Of a DNA stretch of 64,000 nt, positions 35,812 to 44,730 are shown in pieces (the first letter of the stretch is position 1; every line of letters starts with the position of its first letter). This stretch comes from an uncultured Kiloniellaceae bacterium (lineage in GTDB: Bacteria > Pseudomonadota > Alphaproteobacteria > Kiloniellales > Kiloniellaceae), in assembly GCA_947493695.1 (NCBI GenBank), contig CANLSF010000006.1:124001-188000 (forward strand), written 5' to 3'. Both the position numbers and the translations under genes were made by a program. The notes under the pieces were generated by a model. That model saw nothing but the letters and a program-made list of their open reading frames with translations. It did no database searches and was not told where the DNA came from.

Positions 35812-36270
35812 ATGCGCCTCGCTCTCTTTCAACCCGATATTCCGCAAAATACCGGAACCATGCTCAGGCTTGCGGCCTGCATGGGTTTGGCGGTTGATAT
35901 TATTGAGCCCTGTGGCTTCGTTTTGAATGATAAACGGCTTCGGCGCTCGGGTATGGACTACCTGGATGGCGTCGATTTGACGCGGCATACCTCATGGGAA
36001 AACTTTCTCGAACAGCCCCGGAAACGTATCGTTCTCTTGACCACAAAGGCCGTCACGCCTTACACCGAGTTCAAATTTGCAGACGACGATTGTCTGTTGG
36101 TTGGACGAGAGAGCGCGGGCGTACCACCTGAAGTGCATCACCGGGCAGACGCGGAGGTGCTCATCCCCATGACACCGGGTTTCAGATCCCTGAATGTCGC
36201 CATCTGCGCCGCCATGGTGGCCGGCGAAGCCTTGCGACAGACAGGCGGATTTCCAGAAGGATCATCATGA
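35812..36270 (+). CDS. trmL: tRNA (cytidine(34)-2'-O)-methyltransferase TrmL
   Basis: SPOUT methyltransferase that modifies the wobble base of tRNALeu isoacceptors. The 152 residues are a minimal SPOUT domain: [20 protein letters not shown] at the start, then [13 protein letters not shown] and the knot sequence [17 protein letters not shown]. Its stop overlaps the hemF start (ATGA), so the two are translated together. Confidence 0.94.
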   Translation: MRLALFQPDIPQNTGTMLRLAACMGLAVDIIEPCGFVLNDKRLRRSGMDYLDGVDLTRHTSWENFLEQPRKRIVLLTTKAVTPYTEFKFADDDCLLVGRESAGVPPEVHHRADAEVLIPMTPGFRSLNVAICAAMVAGEALRQTGGFPEGSS

Positions 36271-37148
36271 CTTCGACAATCGAAGAGCGACAGGAACTTG
36301 CCCCCATCTGGTTCAGGCAGCTTCGCGACGATATCTGCGCCGCTTTCGAAGGCCTTGAAGATGCACTGATCGGCGAGAACGCCGGCGCGCTCGCGCAACA
36401 AGCGCCCGGCCGGTTCGAGCGTAAAACCTGGCAGCGCGAACAAGAGGGCGAGCACGGCGACTTCGGCGGCGGTGAAATGTCCCTGATGCGTGGCCGTGTC
36501 TTTGAAAAAGTCGGCGTCAATATCTCGACGGTCAAAGGTGAGTTCTCAAAAGAGTTCCGCGCCAAGATGCCTGGTGCCGAAGAAAACCCCCAGTTCTGGG
36601 CCAGCGGAATCTCTCTGGTTGCACATATGCATTCGCCGCTGGTGCCTGCTATTCATATGAACACCCGCTTTATCGTCACCACCAAATCCTGGTTCGGTGG
36701 CGGCAGCGATCTCAACCCGATGTATCCGGACCAGCAGGACACCGCCGACTTTCATGCTCGCCTGAAAGCCGCCTGCGATCAGCATGATCCAGAGTATTAC
36801 CCACGCTTCAAGGAATGGTGTGACGAGTACTTTTTCATTCCCCACCGCAATGAAGCCAGAGGGGTCGGCGGAATCTTTTACGACTATCTGGACAGTGGCG
36901 ACTGGAACGCCGACTTCGCCTTCACAAAGGATGTCGGACGGGCTTTCCTGGACATCTATCCCAAGCTGGTGAGTCGCCACATGGAACGGCCTTGGACAGA
37001 TGAACAGCGACGTCATCAGCTCTTTCGCCGTGGCCGCTACGCAGAATTTAATCTGGTATACGACCGGGGCACGCAATTCGGGTTGAAAACCGGCGGCAAT
37101 GTCGAGGCAATCCTGATGTCCCTGCCGCCGGAAGCGGCCTGGCCCTGA
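36267..37148 (+). CDS. hemF: Coproporphyrinogen III oxidase, aerobic
   Basis: Oxygen-dependent decarboxylation of coproporphyrinogen III to protoporphyrinogen IX in heme synthesis. The 293 residues are full length: [20 protein letters not shown]-type N-region, VHMHSP-like [29 protein letters not shown] and [12 protein letters not shown], then [20 protein letters not shown] near the end. Placed beside the bc1 operon, but divergent from it. Confidence 0.96.
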   Translation: MTSTIEERQELAPIWFRQLRDDICAAFEGLEDALIGENAGALAQQAPGRFERKTWQREQEGEHGDFGGGEMSLMRGRVFEKVGVNISTVKGEFSKEFRAKMPGAEENPQFWASGISLVAHMHSPLVPAIHMNTRFIVTTKSWFGGGSDLNPMYPDQQDTADFHARLKAACDQHDPEYYPRFKEWCDEYFFIPHRNEARGVGGIFYDYLDSGDWNADFAFTKDVGRAFLDIYPKLVSRHMERPWTDEQRRHQLFRRGRYAEFNLVYDRGTQFGLKTGGNVEAILMSLPPEAAWP

Positions 37149-37184
37149 AAAGATGCTTCGCGGCTAAAATCATCGTACGACCGA

Positions 37185-38453
37185 CTACTCGGTCGTTGCG
37201 AGCTCGAGCCTTAACTGTGTGAGGCAGGCATCCCGGCTGGGTACGAAGTCAGCCTCACGCCACCAGACCTCAACCCGGTCGAGGGCGTCCCCCAGTAAAG
37301 GTCCCGCTTCTGCGCCCAGATCCAGCGCGTCACGGCCACGCAGAGGAAAGACCGGCCCTTCCCATTCATCGGCAATGGCGAGCGCCTTATGGAGAAGCGA
37401 GGTATCGCGGTTCGCTTCAAGGGCGTTTGCGATGGCGAAGTCCAGACGCAGCAGATCTCGCGTCGTTTCAACCCCCAGATCGTAGAGAGCCTGCCGAAGC
37501 GCGTGCCTGTCGCCGGTGATTTTTGGCGACCAGCCCGTTTGCACCTTTCCTGAGGTGCAGAGCAGCGTCAAGCGATCTGCCTGGGCACGCGAGAAACGCA
37601 ACCGCGCAGCCACCTGCGCTGCCGGCTCGTTGCCATCTTCGAGAACGGCAGAGAGGCGAAGTATCGAGTCCGGCTCGACTTCGGCTGCGATCAGGCTTTT
37701 CAGAATTGCCAGACTGGGACGGGCTTCAGGCAAAAGGACCTTCATAACGCCCGTTTCAATCATTGAAAGCAGCACAGGTAGTGGCGCCTTGGCCGCCAGG
37801 AGCCTCAGCAACTCGTCGCGAACGCGCTCGCCGGACAATGACGTCAGATTTGGCGCAAGCAACTCGGCAGCAGCAAGCCCTTCTGGATCCAACGCCTGCG
37901 AGCCGTAATAGGCATGAAAGCGAAAGAAGCGCAGCAGTCTAAGATAATCTTCAGTGATCCGCGCCTGCGCATCTCCAACGAAGCGCACCCTGCCGTTTCG
38001 GAGGTCTTCAAGACCTCCGAAAGGATCGAACAGCAGACCGTCAGGCCTGCATGACAGAGCATTCATTGTGAGATCCCGTCGCGCTGCGTCCTGTACCCAG
38101 TCGTCGGTGTAGGCCACTTTGGCGCGCCGTCCGTCGGTCTCGACATCCTCTCGCAGGGTCGTGATCTCGTAAACTTCACCCCGCGAGACCGCAGTCACAG
38201 TTCCATGATCGATACCGGTGGGGATCGCCTTCAGGCCCGCGGCTTTCAACAAAGACATGACCGCCTCCGGCCGATCGGGGGTCGCCAGATCGATATCCTT
38301 GATCTGAAACCCCTTTACGGCGTCGCGAACGCATCCGCCGACAAACCGGACTTCGCTGCCGCCAGATTGAAGAGCCAACAGGACCGCACTGGTCGCCGCA
38401 GACGTCATCCAGGGTTGAAGGGGCAGCCGGTCAGGCGATTGGAATTTGCTCAT
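37185..38453 (-). CDS. cca: CCA tRNA nucleotidyltransferase
   Basis: Adds or repairs the 3' CCA of tRNA. The 422 residues belong to class II: nucleotidyltransferase motif RFVGGCVRDAVKG with IKDIDLATPDRPE (catalytic Asp pair), DLTMNALSCRPDG-type second motif, GDAQARITEDYLRLLRFFRFHA, then the long helical tail. It is the last gene of a minus-strand operon with the NUDIX and DUF1285 genes; 97 bases separate it from the NUDIX gene. Confidence 0.95.
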   Translation of the reverse strand: MSKFQSPDRLPLQPWMTSAATSAVLLALQSGGSEVRFVGGCVRDAVKGFQIKDIDLATPDRPEAVMSLLKAAGLKAIPTGIDHGTVTAVSRGEVYEITTLREDVETDGRRAKVAYTDDWVQDAARRDLTMNALSCRPDGLLFDPFGGLEDLRNGRVRFVGDAQARITEDYLRLLRFFRFHAYYGSQALDPEGLAAAELLAPNLTSLSGERVRDELLRLLAAKAPLPVLLSMIETGVMKVLLPEARPSLAILKSLIAAEVEPDSILRLSAVLEDGNEPAAQVAARLRFSRAQADRLTLLCTSGKVQTGWSPKITGDRHALRQALYDLGVETTRDLLRLDFAIANALEANRDTSLLHKALAIADEWEGPVFPLRGRDALDLGAEAGPLLGDALDRVEVWWREADFVPSRDACLTQLRLELATTE

Positions 38454-38550
38454 TTCGTGCCATGCGGTTCTGGGGCTCGCGTCGCCCTACGCATCCATCC
38501 TCCGGTCAGGCATCGAAGCGAAAGGGACCGGTGTCCGATCAACGATAGGA

Positions 38551-39234
38551 CTACTCACCAGTGACCAGCACTTCTGTCAAGTTTACCAGCATGCCCGCAG
38601 TCGCACCCCAGATGTAATAGTCATTGTAAGGAAACACGTAGAAATGCCGCAGCGCCCCTTTGAACATCCGGCTTTCGCGTTGCTGACTCGCGGGGTCGAG
38701 AATAAAGCCAAGCGGCACTTCAAAGACCTCCGCCACCTCGAAATCATCCGGTTTGAGCTCAAAAGGCGGTGCGATCAGGCCGACCAGAGGGGAGATTTCA
38801 AAACCTGTTCTGGTGACATAGGTGTCGAGCTGCCCGACCAGCCGGATGTGCTCGCGCGCCAAACCGATTTCTTCCTCCGTTTCCCGCAGTGCGGTGGATT
38901 CGGGGCCATTGTCGCCCGGATCGACCCGCCCGCCTGGAAACGAGACCTGGCCCGCATGGTCGTGCAGATGCGCCGTCCTTTTGGTCAAGAGTACGGTAAG
39001 GCCTTCAGCGCGCTCAATGATTGGCACCAGGACCGCCGCCTGCGTCAGATTCTCGACCGGCTCATACATATCGGGATTGAGGTCGTGATCGCCACGCGGC
39101 GGAATCTCCACCCCACCGGGTGAGGACTGGGGAAGCCTGGACTGGGCGGTGCGTCGTCCAGGATTGCCCAGCAGCTCGAACCTGCGGGCGATTTCCGCTG
39201 CCGTCAGCACGGCCTTGCCGCTCTGCGCGTTCAC
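38551..39234 (-). CDS. NUDIX hydrolase, CoA pyrophosphatase-like
   Basis: About 227 residues. The Nudix box is split around GGRVDPGDNGPESTALRETEEEIG: Gly, Glu and REtEEE positions are present. LTKRTAHLHDHAGQVSFPGG is the UPF0035 signature of CoA pyrophosphatases. Start GTG 39234 is chosen because it overlaps the stop of the upstream DUF1285 gene (GTGA), implying coupled translation; TTG 39273 is the longer alternative. Cleavage of CoA or its oxidised form is the family activity; not proven here. Confidence 0.9.
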   Translation of the reverse strand: MNAQSGKAVLTAAEIARRFELLGNPGRRTAQSRLPQSSPGGVEIPPRGDHDLNPDMYEPVENLTQAAVLVPIIERAEGLTVLLTKRTAHLHDHAGQVSFPGGRVDPGDNGPESTALRETEEEIGLAREHIRLVGQLDTYVTRTGFEISPLVGLIAPPFELKPDDFEVAEVFEVPLGFILDPASQQRESRMFKGALRHFYVFPYNDYYIWGATAGMLVNLTEVLVTGE

Positions 39235-39821
39235 GCGGCGCCATCCAGCGGAAAGAAGCTGCCGTTGCTCCAAAGTCCGAAGCGTTTCCCCCCGTCCATA
39301 GGCTCCTCAACGGCGAGTTCCGCCAAACCATAGTAAACCGACCGTAAAATCAACGCTTCCAGGCGATCCCGCACCAGAACATAAGGGCGCGGCTCATTTG
39401 TTTCGTCATCGATTATAACCCGGAGCGGATGTTCCGAATCCAGCGCGACCCAGGCATCTAAATTTGTGCGAAATTGCAGGGATTGCGCTTTTCCGGTTCC
39501 GGACACGGAAAATTCAACGGCTGTAAAGGGCGCATCGTCAACGATGACTCTGCCACGCTCAACCGGCGTTACCAGCCAGTACTCGCCATCCTCTTCCCGC
39601 CTCAAAACCGAGGAAAACAGCTTTACCAGCGGCTTACGGCCGATTGGCGATCCTTCATGGAACCAGGTGCCGTCACGGGCGATCCGAATATCGAAATCTC
39701 CACAGAATGGGAGGCTTGGCGTGCCTGTAGGTAAATTTGACACGTCAGGTGACTGGCCAGGCGACATAGAAACACCTATCTTTTGAGTATCGTCGGTTGG
39801 TCGTGTCGTATCCGAGGTCAT
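39231..39821 (-). CDS. DUF1285 domain-containing protein
   Basis: About 196 residues. After a polar N-terminal stretch comes the DUF1285 core with FDIRIARDGTWFHEGSPIGR, KPLVKLFSSVLRREEDGEYW, VTPVERGRVIVDDAPFTAV and NGSFFPLDG at the end. The family has no assigned function. It heads the operon with the NUDIX and cca genes and is divergent from the MoxR gene, a layout conserved across alphaproteobacteria. ATG 39854 is an alternative start. Confidence 0.88.
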   Translation of the reverse strand: MTSDTTRPTDDTQKIGVSMSPGQSPDVSNLPTGTPSLPFCGDFDIRIARDGTWFHEGSPIGRKPLVKLFSSVLRREEDGEYWLVTPVERGRVIVDDAPFTAVEFSVSGTGKAQSLQFRTNLDAWVALDSEHPLRVIIDDETNEPRPYVLVRDRLEALILRSVYYGLAELAVEEPMDGGKRFGLWSNGSFFPLDGAA

Positions 39822-39952
39822 TGCCTGCCGTCCTGATGTCTGACTGTGTTTCATTGAACCCGTGAAATACAATCAGACACTACATAGTATGTTTCGAGGG
39901 CGATTCACGTTTTTGATCGTTTCCGGCAAGAACGATCGCACTCAAGAGCCTG

Positions 39953-41017
39953 ATGTCCGGTATCATAGACCCAGGCCGCACCAGATGGGAGTCGTTCAGA
40001 GTGACAGCCAACCCTTCAGTCCCTACCGACATCGCAACGGCGGAACAGCTCGCCGAAGACATCGACGCGCTGGGGCACCGCCTCCAATCTGCGCGGGAGT
40101 CTATTGGACAGGTGATTTTCGGGCAACAGGATGTCGTCGACCGTACACTGATTACCCTGCTTGCCGGCGGCCATGCCCTTTTGATCGGCGTCCCGGGATT
40201 GGCCAAGACCCGGCTGGTCGAAACACTCGGAACCGTCTTCGGGCTCGATGACAAGCGCGTACAGTGTACACCCGACCTTATGCCCGCAGATATTCTCGGT
40301 TCTGAGGTGCTGGAGGAAAACGAAAGCGGCAAACGGTCCTTCCGCTTCATTCCGGGGCCTGTCTTCGGTCAGTTACTGATGGCTGACGAAATCAACCGGG
40401 CCAGCCCGCGTACCCAGTCTGCCCTGCTGCAGGCCATGCAGGAGCGTCAGGTTACGGTTGCCGGCGTGCCCCACGACCTGCCCCGCCCCTTTCATGTGCT
40501 GGCAACGCAGAACCCACTTGAACAGGAAGGTACCTACCCGCTTCCCGAGGCGCAGCTTGATCGCTTTATTATGGAAATCGATGTCGGTTACCCGGATCTC
40601 GAGGCGGAGCGACAGATGCTGTTGGCGACAACCGGCGCGGACAGCGTCGAAGCCTCGGTTGTCATGAGCGCTGAAGAGTTGCTGTCCGCACAGCGGCTTG
40701 TGCGGCGGGTCCCTGTCGCCGACGGGATTGTCGATGCTGTCCTGGCACTTGTTCGCGATGGCCGCCCGGAGACAACTTCAATATCAGAGCTCGGCGAACA
40801 AATCGCATGGGGTCCCGGACCGCGCGCCAGTCAGGCACTGATGCTGGCCATTCGTGCACGCTGCGTGCTCGACGGACGTCTCTCCCCCTCCATGGATGAT
40901 GTCGTCGAACTTGCGCCTCCGGTATTGCGCCACAGGATGAGCCTCAATTTCGCCGCCCGCGCGGACGGCGTTGCAATCGACGATGTCATTGCGCGCCTGA
41001 TCGCTCGTTTCGCGTAA
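39953..41017 (+). CDS. MoxR-family AAA+ ATPase
   Basis: 354 residues. AAA+ chaperone thought to remodel or insert cofactors/ions into partner proteins, often VWA proteins. Motifs: Walker A variant GVPGLAKTRLVE (GxPGxAKT is the MoxR form), Walker B LLMADEINRASPRTQSALLQ, sensor 1 HVLATQNPLEQEGTYPLPEAQ with DRF, and a lid domain. First gene of a four-gene run with DUF58, DUF4159 and VWA proteins. The N-terminus is uncertain: GTG 40001 is an in-frame alternative. Confidence 0.93.
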   Translation: MSGIIDPGRTRWESFRVTANPSVPTDIATAEQLAEDIDALGHRLQSARESIGQVIFGQQDVVDRTLITLLAGGHALLIGVPGLAKTRLVETLGTVFGLDDKRVQCTPDLMPADILGSEVLEENESGKRSFRFIPGPVFGQLLMADEINRASPRTQSALLQAMQERQVTVAGVPHDLPRPFHVLATQNPLEQEGTYPLPEAQLDRFIMEIDVGYPDLEAERQMLLATTGADSVEASVVMSAEELLSAQRLVRRVPVADGIVDAVLALVRDGRPETTSISELGEQIAWGPGPRASQALMLAIRARCVLDGRLSPSMDDVVELAPPVLRHRMSLNFAARADGVAIDDVIARLIARFA

Positions 41018-41062
41018 GCAACTCAGTTCCACCGCACTGACGCCTGATTGAGGAGACCCACG

Positions 41063-41953
41063 CTGGCCACAACGCCAAAAGCGAGATTGCCGATCCAGCA
41101 ACGCGCAGAGCAGATTGCCTCTGCTCTGCCGCCGCTTCTGGTCGAGGCGGAACATGTCGCAAGCACCGTGGCCCAGGGTGTTCATGGCCGCCGGCGTGTG
41201 GGTCAGGGCGAAACCTTCTGGCAATTTCGTCGCTATGAGAGCGGCGATTCTCCGCAATCCATAGACTGGCGGCAATCGGCCAAATCCGATCGCGTTTTTG
41301 TCCGGGAAATGGAATGGGAGGCAGCGCAGTCCGTATGGATCTGGCGCGACACCTCGCCATCCATGGCCTGGACCTCCTCGCCGGACCTTCCGGAAAAGCG
41401 TCGGCGTGCCGACATTCTGGCGCTGGCGCTCTCCGTTTTATTGATCCGCGGCGGCGAGTTCGTCACCTTTCTGGGCTCGGGGATCAGACCCTCGAACGGC
41501 AAGACAACGCTTGAGCGTCTGGCGAAAATCATCGACCACGGCGACCAGGATAATGCGGGCCTGCCGCCGGTGATGCCCCTGCCTCGCTTCGCGCAGGTCG
41601 TCATGATCAGCGATTTCCTGTCCCCTATCGAAGAAATAGAAGAGGTCGCACGCAGTTATGCGGCAAGGGGAGTAAAAGGTCATCTCCTTCAGGTCGTTGA
41701 CCCGGCTGAGGAGCTTCTGCCATACGATGGCCGCACCCGATTCGAAGGGCTTGAAGGCGAACAATCCTGGCTGTTGTCACGGGTCGAATCCGTACGCAAA
41801 CCCTATCAGCAGCGCTTCAAGGCGCAGCGCGAAGGCCTGCAGTCAATCGCGCAGCGGCTTAGCTGGGGATATTCGTCGCACCGCAGCGATCACTCGCCCA
41901 ATACCGCTCTGCTGGCGCTTTACCTCGCCATGACTCAAGACCGGGGGCGCTAG
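41063..41953 (+). CDS. DUF58 domain-containing protein with VWA fold
   Basis: About 297 residues, cytoplasmic. The DUF58 signature GESFWQFRRYESGDSPQSIDW-type region (GETFWQFRRYESGD, about residue 55-70) is followed by a VWA domain with an intact MIDAS, WRDTSPSM (DxSxS), and SDFLSP. It typically works with a MoxR ATPase. The start is unusual: no ATG or GTG fits; AGGAG (41050-41054) lies 8 bases before CTG 41063, while TTG 41048 is the other option. Confidence 0.88.
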   Translation: MATTPKARLPIQQRAEQIASALPPLLVEAEHVASTVAQGVHGRRRVGQGETFWQFRRYESGDSPQSIDWRQSAKSDRVFVREMEWEAAQSVWIWRDTSPSMAWTSSPDLPEKRRRADILALALSVLLIRGGEFVTFLGSGIRPSNGKTTLERLAKIIDHGDQDNAGLPPVMPLPRFAQVVMISDFLSPIEEIEEVARSYAARGVKGHLLQVVDPAEELLPYDGRTRFEGLEGEQSWLLSRVESVRKPYQQRFKAQREGLQSIAQRLSWGYSSHRSDHSPNTALLALYLAMTQDRGR

Positions 41954-41955
41954 AA

Positions 41956-44730
41956 ATGCTGGATCTCGGCCTTTTAGCTTTCACCCAGCCCTGGCTGCTT
42001 GCGACTTTGATCGGCCTGCCGCTCATCTGGTTTTTGCTGCGGGTCACGCCGCCCTCGCCGAAAACGCTGAGTTTCCCGGCGGTACAGCTGTTGCTCGGAC
42101 TGGAACCGCCGGAGGAAACCCCAGCCCGGACGCCGCTCTGGCTCATCCTCTTGAGAATGCTGATCATCCTGCTGATCATCCTCGGTCTGGCCCAGCCCCT
42201 GATCAATCCGACTGCCGTTCTGCCCGGAAACGGGCCGGTCGTCCTGGTGATCGACAATGGTTGGGCGTCGGCAAAGAACTGGGACAGCAAGATGAACGCC
42301 ATGGTCGAGCTGATCGGCCGCGCCGAGCGCGAAGAGCGCCAGGTCGTGTTACTGCCCACGGCGGAAACCTCTTCGAAAAGACGTACAATTGTCACAGCGC
42401 CGCTGCCGGCCAGCGAAGCGCTGGAGCTTGCCCAGGGTATCCAGCCGCACCCCTGGCCGATCGATCGCATGAACGCACTGGAGACACTGCAAAATCTCGA
42501 TCTGGGATCCTCCGCGCACGTCGTCTGGCTCTCGGACGGTGTCGCAGATGCCCAGAGCGACGCTTTCGGACAAAGCTTGCGCCGGGTGGGGAGTTTGACG
42601 GTCTTGCGCGATCAAACCGGGGCGCTTGCAAAGATCGTGCGTCCGCCCGAGGACGATGGGCTGGAACTGGTGGTGACGGTCGAGCGGGCGGCCAGCAATG
42701 CTGCGGAGACGGTTGTATTTTCCGCGCTTGCGGAGGACGGCACGGTGGTTGCCCGCGAGCCGGTCACGTTCGAGGCCGATGCGCGGCTTGCAGAGCTTCG
42801 CCTGCAGTTGCCCACCGAACTGCGCAATCGGGTCGCGCAGCTTACTCTTGAAAACGAGACCACAGCCGCTTCGCGCTATCTACTGGACGAATCATCCCGG
42901 CGTCGCCCGATCGGCCTGGTCACAACCGGTGGCGCCCAGCAATCTCAGCCACTGCTGAGTGAGGTCTACTATCTCGAGCGCGCGCTGGAGCCCTACAGCG
43001 AGGTGCGGCAAGGCAGCATCGATGAACTGCTGGCGCGGGAACTCGCGGTCCTCGCCCTGCCCGACATCGGTAATCTGACGCCGGAAGAACAGGAGCGCTT
43101 GAGCCAGTGGGTCGAAACTGGCGGGCTCTTGTTGCGCTTCGCAGGACCCAAAATGGCGGCGGACAGTGACGACACGCTCTTACCCGTCCGTCTGCGCGGC
43201 GGCGACCGTATTCTGGGCGGCGCACTGACCTGGGATAGTCCCGCATCCCTCTCAAGCTTTGCTGAAGGAACACCATTCGCGGGCCTCGAGATCGCCGGTG
43301 ACGTCAAGGTCGAGCGTCAGGTCCTGGCCGAGCCCTCCCTGGAACTCGGAGACAAGACCTGGGCCCGCCTGAGCGACGGCACGCCCCTGATCACGGCGGA
43401 TCAGCGCGATGCAGGCTGGGTGATCTTGTTCCATACGACAGCGAACACGGACTGGTCCAACCTTGCACTCTCCGGCCTATTTGTTGAGATGCTGCGACGG
43501 GTCGTGGCGGTGAGTCAGGGCGTCTCGGACGGAAATGCGGATCGCATCCCATTGCCGCCCCTCGAGGTCATGAACGGCTTTGGACGACTGGTCGCCCCCA
43601 GCGCGGATGTCATGCCTCTGCCTGCCGCCGGTCAGACGGAAACACCTGCGGAAGAAAACCCTTCGCCAGGCCTGGTCGTAAGCGCCAGCCACCCACCGGG
43701 GTTCTACGGCGAGGACATAAAACAAAGGGTCGCGCACAATCTGGCGGACCAGCTTCCTGAACTCGAGCCCCTTGGCCCGGTCATCGGCGCCAGCGCGGCA
43801 TCCTACAGCAAGAGCGAGGAAATCGATCTGAAACCCTGGCTCTTGATGGCCGCCCTGCTTCTTGCCCTCGCCGATCTTCTGCTGTCGCTCTTCATGCGCG
43901 GACTGGTCAGGCCTCAGCTCCCATCCGCCGCCACGATCCTGATTGGTCTCGGCGTCTCAGCCGCTGCTCTCAACGCAGGTGACGCGCATGCACAAAGCCT
44001 GATCGATGAAGGCCGCGCCCTGGAAGCCACCCTGGAAACGCGCCTGGCGTTCGTCATGACCGGAACGGAGCGGATCGACGCCATAAGCGAAGCCGGACTG
44101 CAGGGCCTGACCCGCATTCTACGGCGACGCACCTCCGTCGAAGCCGGCGCGCCGCTGGGGGTCAATATCGAACGGGATGAACTCGCATTCTTTCCCCTGC
44201 TTTACTGGCCCATCACAGCAGATCAGCGAACGCCGAGCGCCGAGGCGACCCGTAAACTGAATGATTACCTGAACACCGGCGGCACCATACTCTTTGATCT
44301 GCGCGATCCCAGCGCAACCGCCCGGATCCAGGGCCAACAGAGCCAGACCAATCTGGCACTGCAGCGACTGACCGCCAACATTGATATTCCGACCCTGGAG
44401 CCCGTACCGACGGAACACGTTTTGCGTAAATCCTTCTACCTGATGCAGGAATTCCCCGGACGTTACGCGGGCGGAAACCTCTGGATCGAAAGCAGTAACA
44501 CCCAGACCAACGACGGGGTCGCGCGCGTCATTGTCGGCAGCAACGACTGGGCGGGAGCCTGGGCAACGACGGAGCTGGGGCGTCCTATTTTACCAGTGGT
44601 TCCCGGCAAGGAAGCCCAGCGTGAAATGGCCTACCGCTTTGGCGTTAATCTGGTCATGTATGCCCTGACCGGAAACTACAAAGCCGATCAGGTCCATATT
44701 CCCTTTATCCTGGAGCGCCTCGGTCAATGA
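41956..44730 (+). CDS. DUF4159 membrane protein with BatA-like N-terminus
   Basis: 924 residues. An N-terminal aerotolerance-regulator segment with two TM helices (about 10-30 and 62-80, LWLILLRMLIILLIILGLA) precedes a VWA-like domain whose MIDAS is degenerate (IDNGWAS). A long periplasmic middle with a GATase1-like part follows, then TM helices near 640-690 and the DUF4159 domain (about 700-920; ELAFFPLLYWPI, GGTILFDLRD). It starts 2 bases after the DUF58 stop and overlaps the next gene (ATGA). Function unknown; probably an envelope complex with MoxR. Confidence 0.88.
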   Translation: MLDLGLLAFTQPWLLATLIGLPLIWFLLRVTPPSPKTLSFPAVQLLLGLEPPEETPARTPLWLILLRMLIILLIILGLAQPLINPTAVLPGNGPVVLVIDNGWASAKNWDSKMNAMVELIGRAEREERQVVLLPTAETSSKRRTIVTAPLPASEALELAQGIQPHPWPIDRMNALETLQNLDLGSSAHVVWLSDGVADAQSDAFGQSLRRVGSLTVLRDQTGALAKIVRPPEDDGLELVVTVERAASNAAETVVFSALAEDGTVVAREPVTFEADARLAELRLQLPTELRNRVAQLTLENETTAASRYLLDESSRRRPIGLVTTGGAQQSQPLLSEVYYLERALEPYSEVRQGSIDELLARELAVLALPDIGNLTPEEQERLSQWVETGGLLLRFAGPKMAADSDDTLLPVRLRGGDRILGGALTWDSPASLSSFAEGTPFAGLEIAGDVKVERQVLAEPSLELGDKTWARLSDGTPLITADQRDAGWVILFHTTANTDWSNLALSGLFVEMLRRVVAVSQGVSDGNADRIPLPPLEVMNGFGRLVAPSADVMPLPAAGQTETPAEENPSPGLVVSASHPPGFYGEDIKQRVAHNLADQLPELEPLGPVIGASAASYSKSEEIDLKPWLLMAALLLALADLLLSLFMRGLVRPQLPSAATILIGLGVSAAALNAGDAHAQSLIDEGRALEATLETRLAFVMTGTERIDAISEAGLQGLTRILRRRTSVEAGAPLGVNIERDELAFFPLLYWPITADQRTPSAEATRKLNDYLNTGGTILFDLRDPSATARIQGQQSQTNLALQRLTANIDIPTLEPVPTEHVLRKSFYLMQEFPGRYAGGNLWIESSNTQTNDGVARVIVGSNDWAGAWATTELGRPILPVVPGKEAQREMAYRFGVNLVMYALTGNYKADQVHIPFILERLGQ

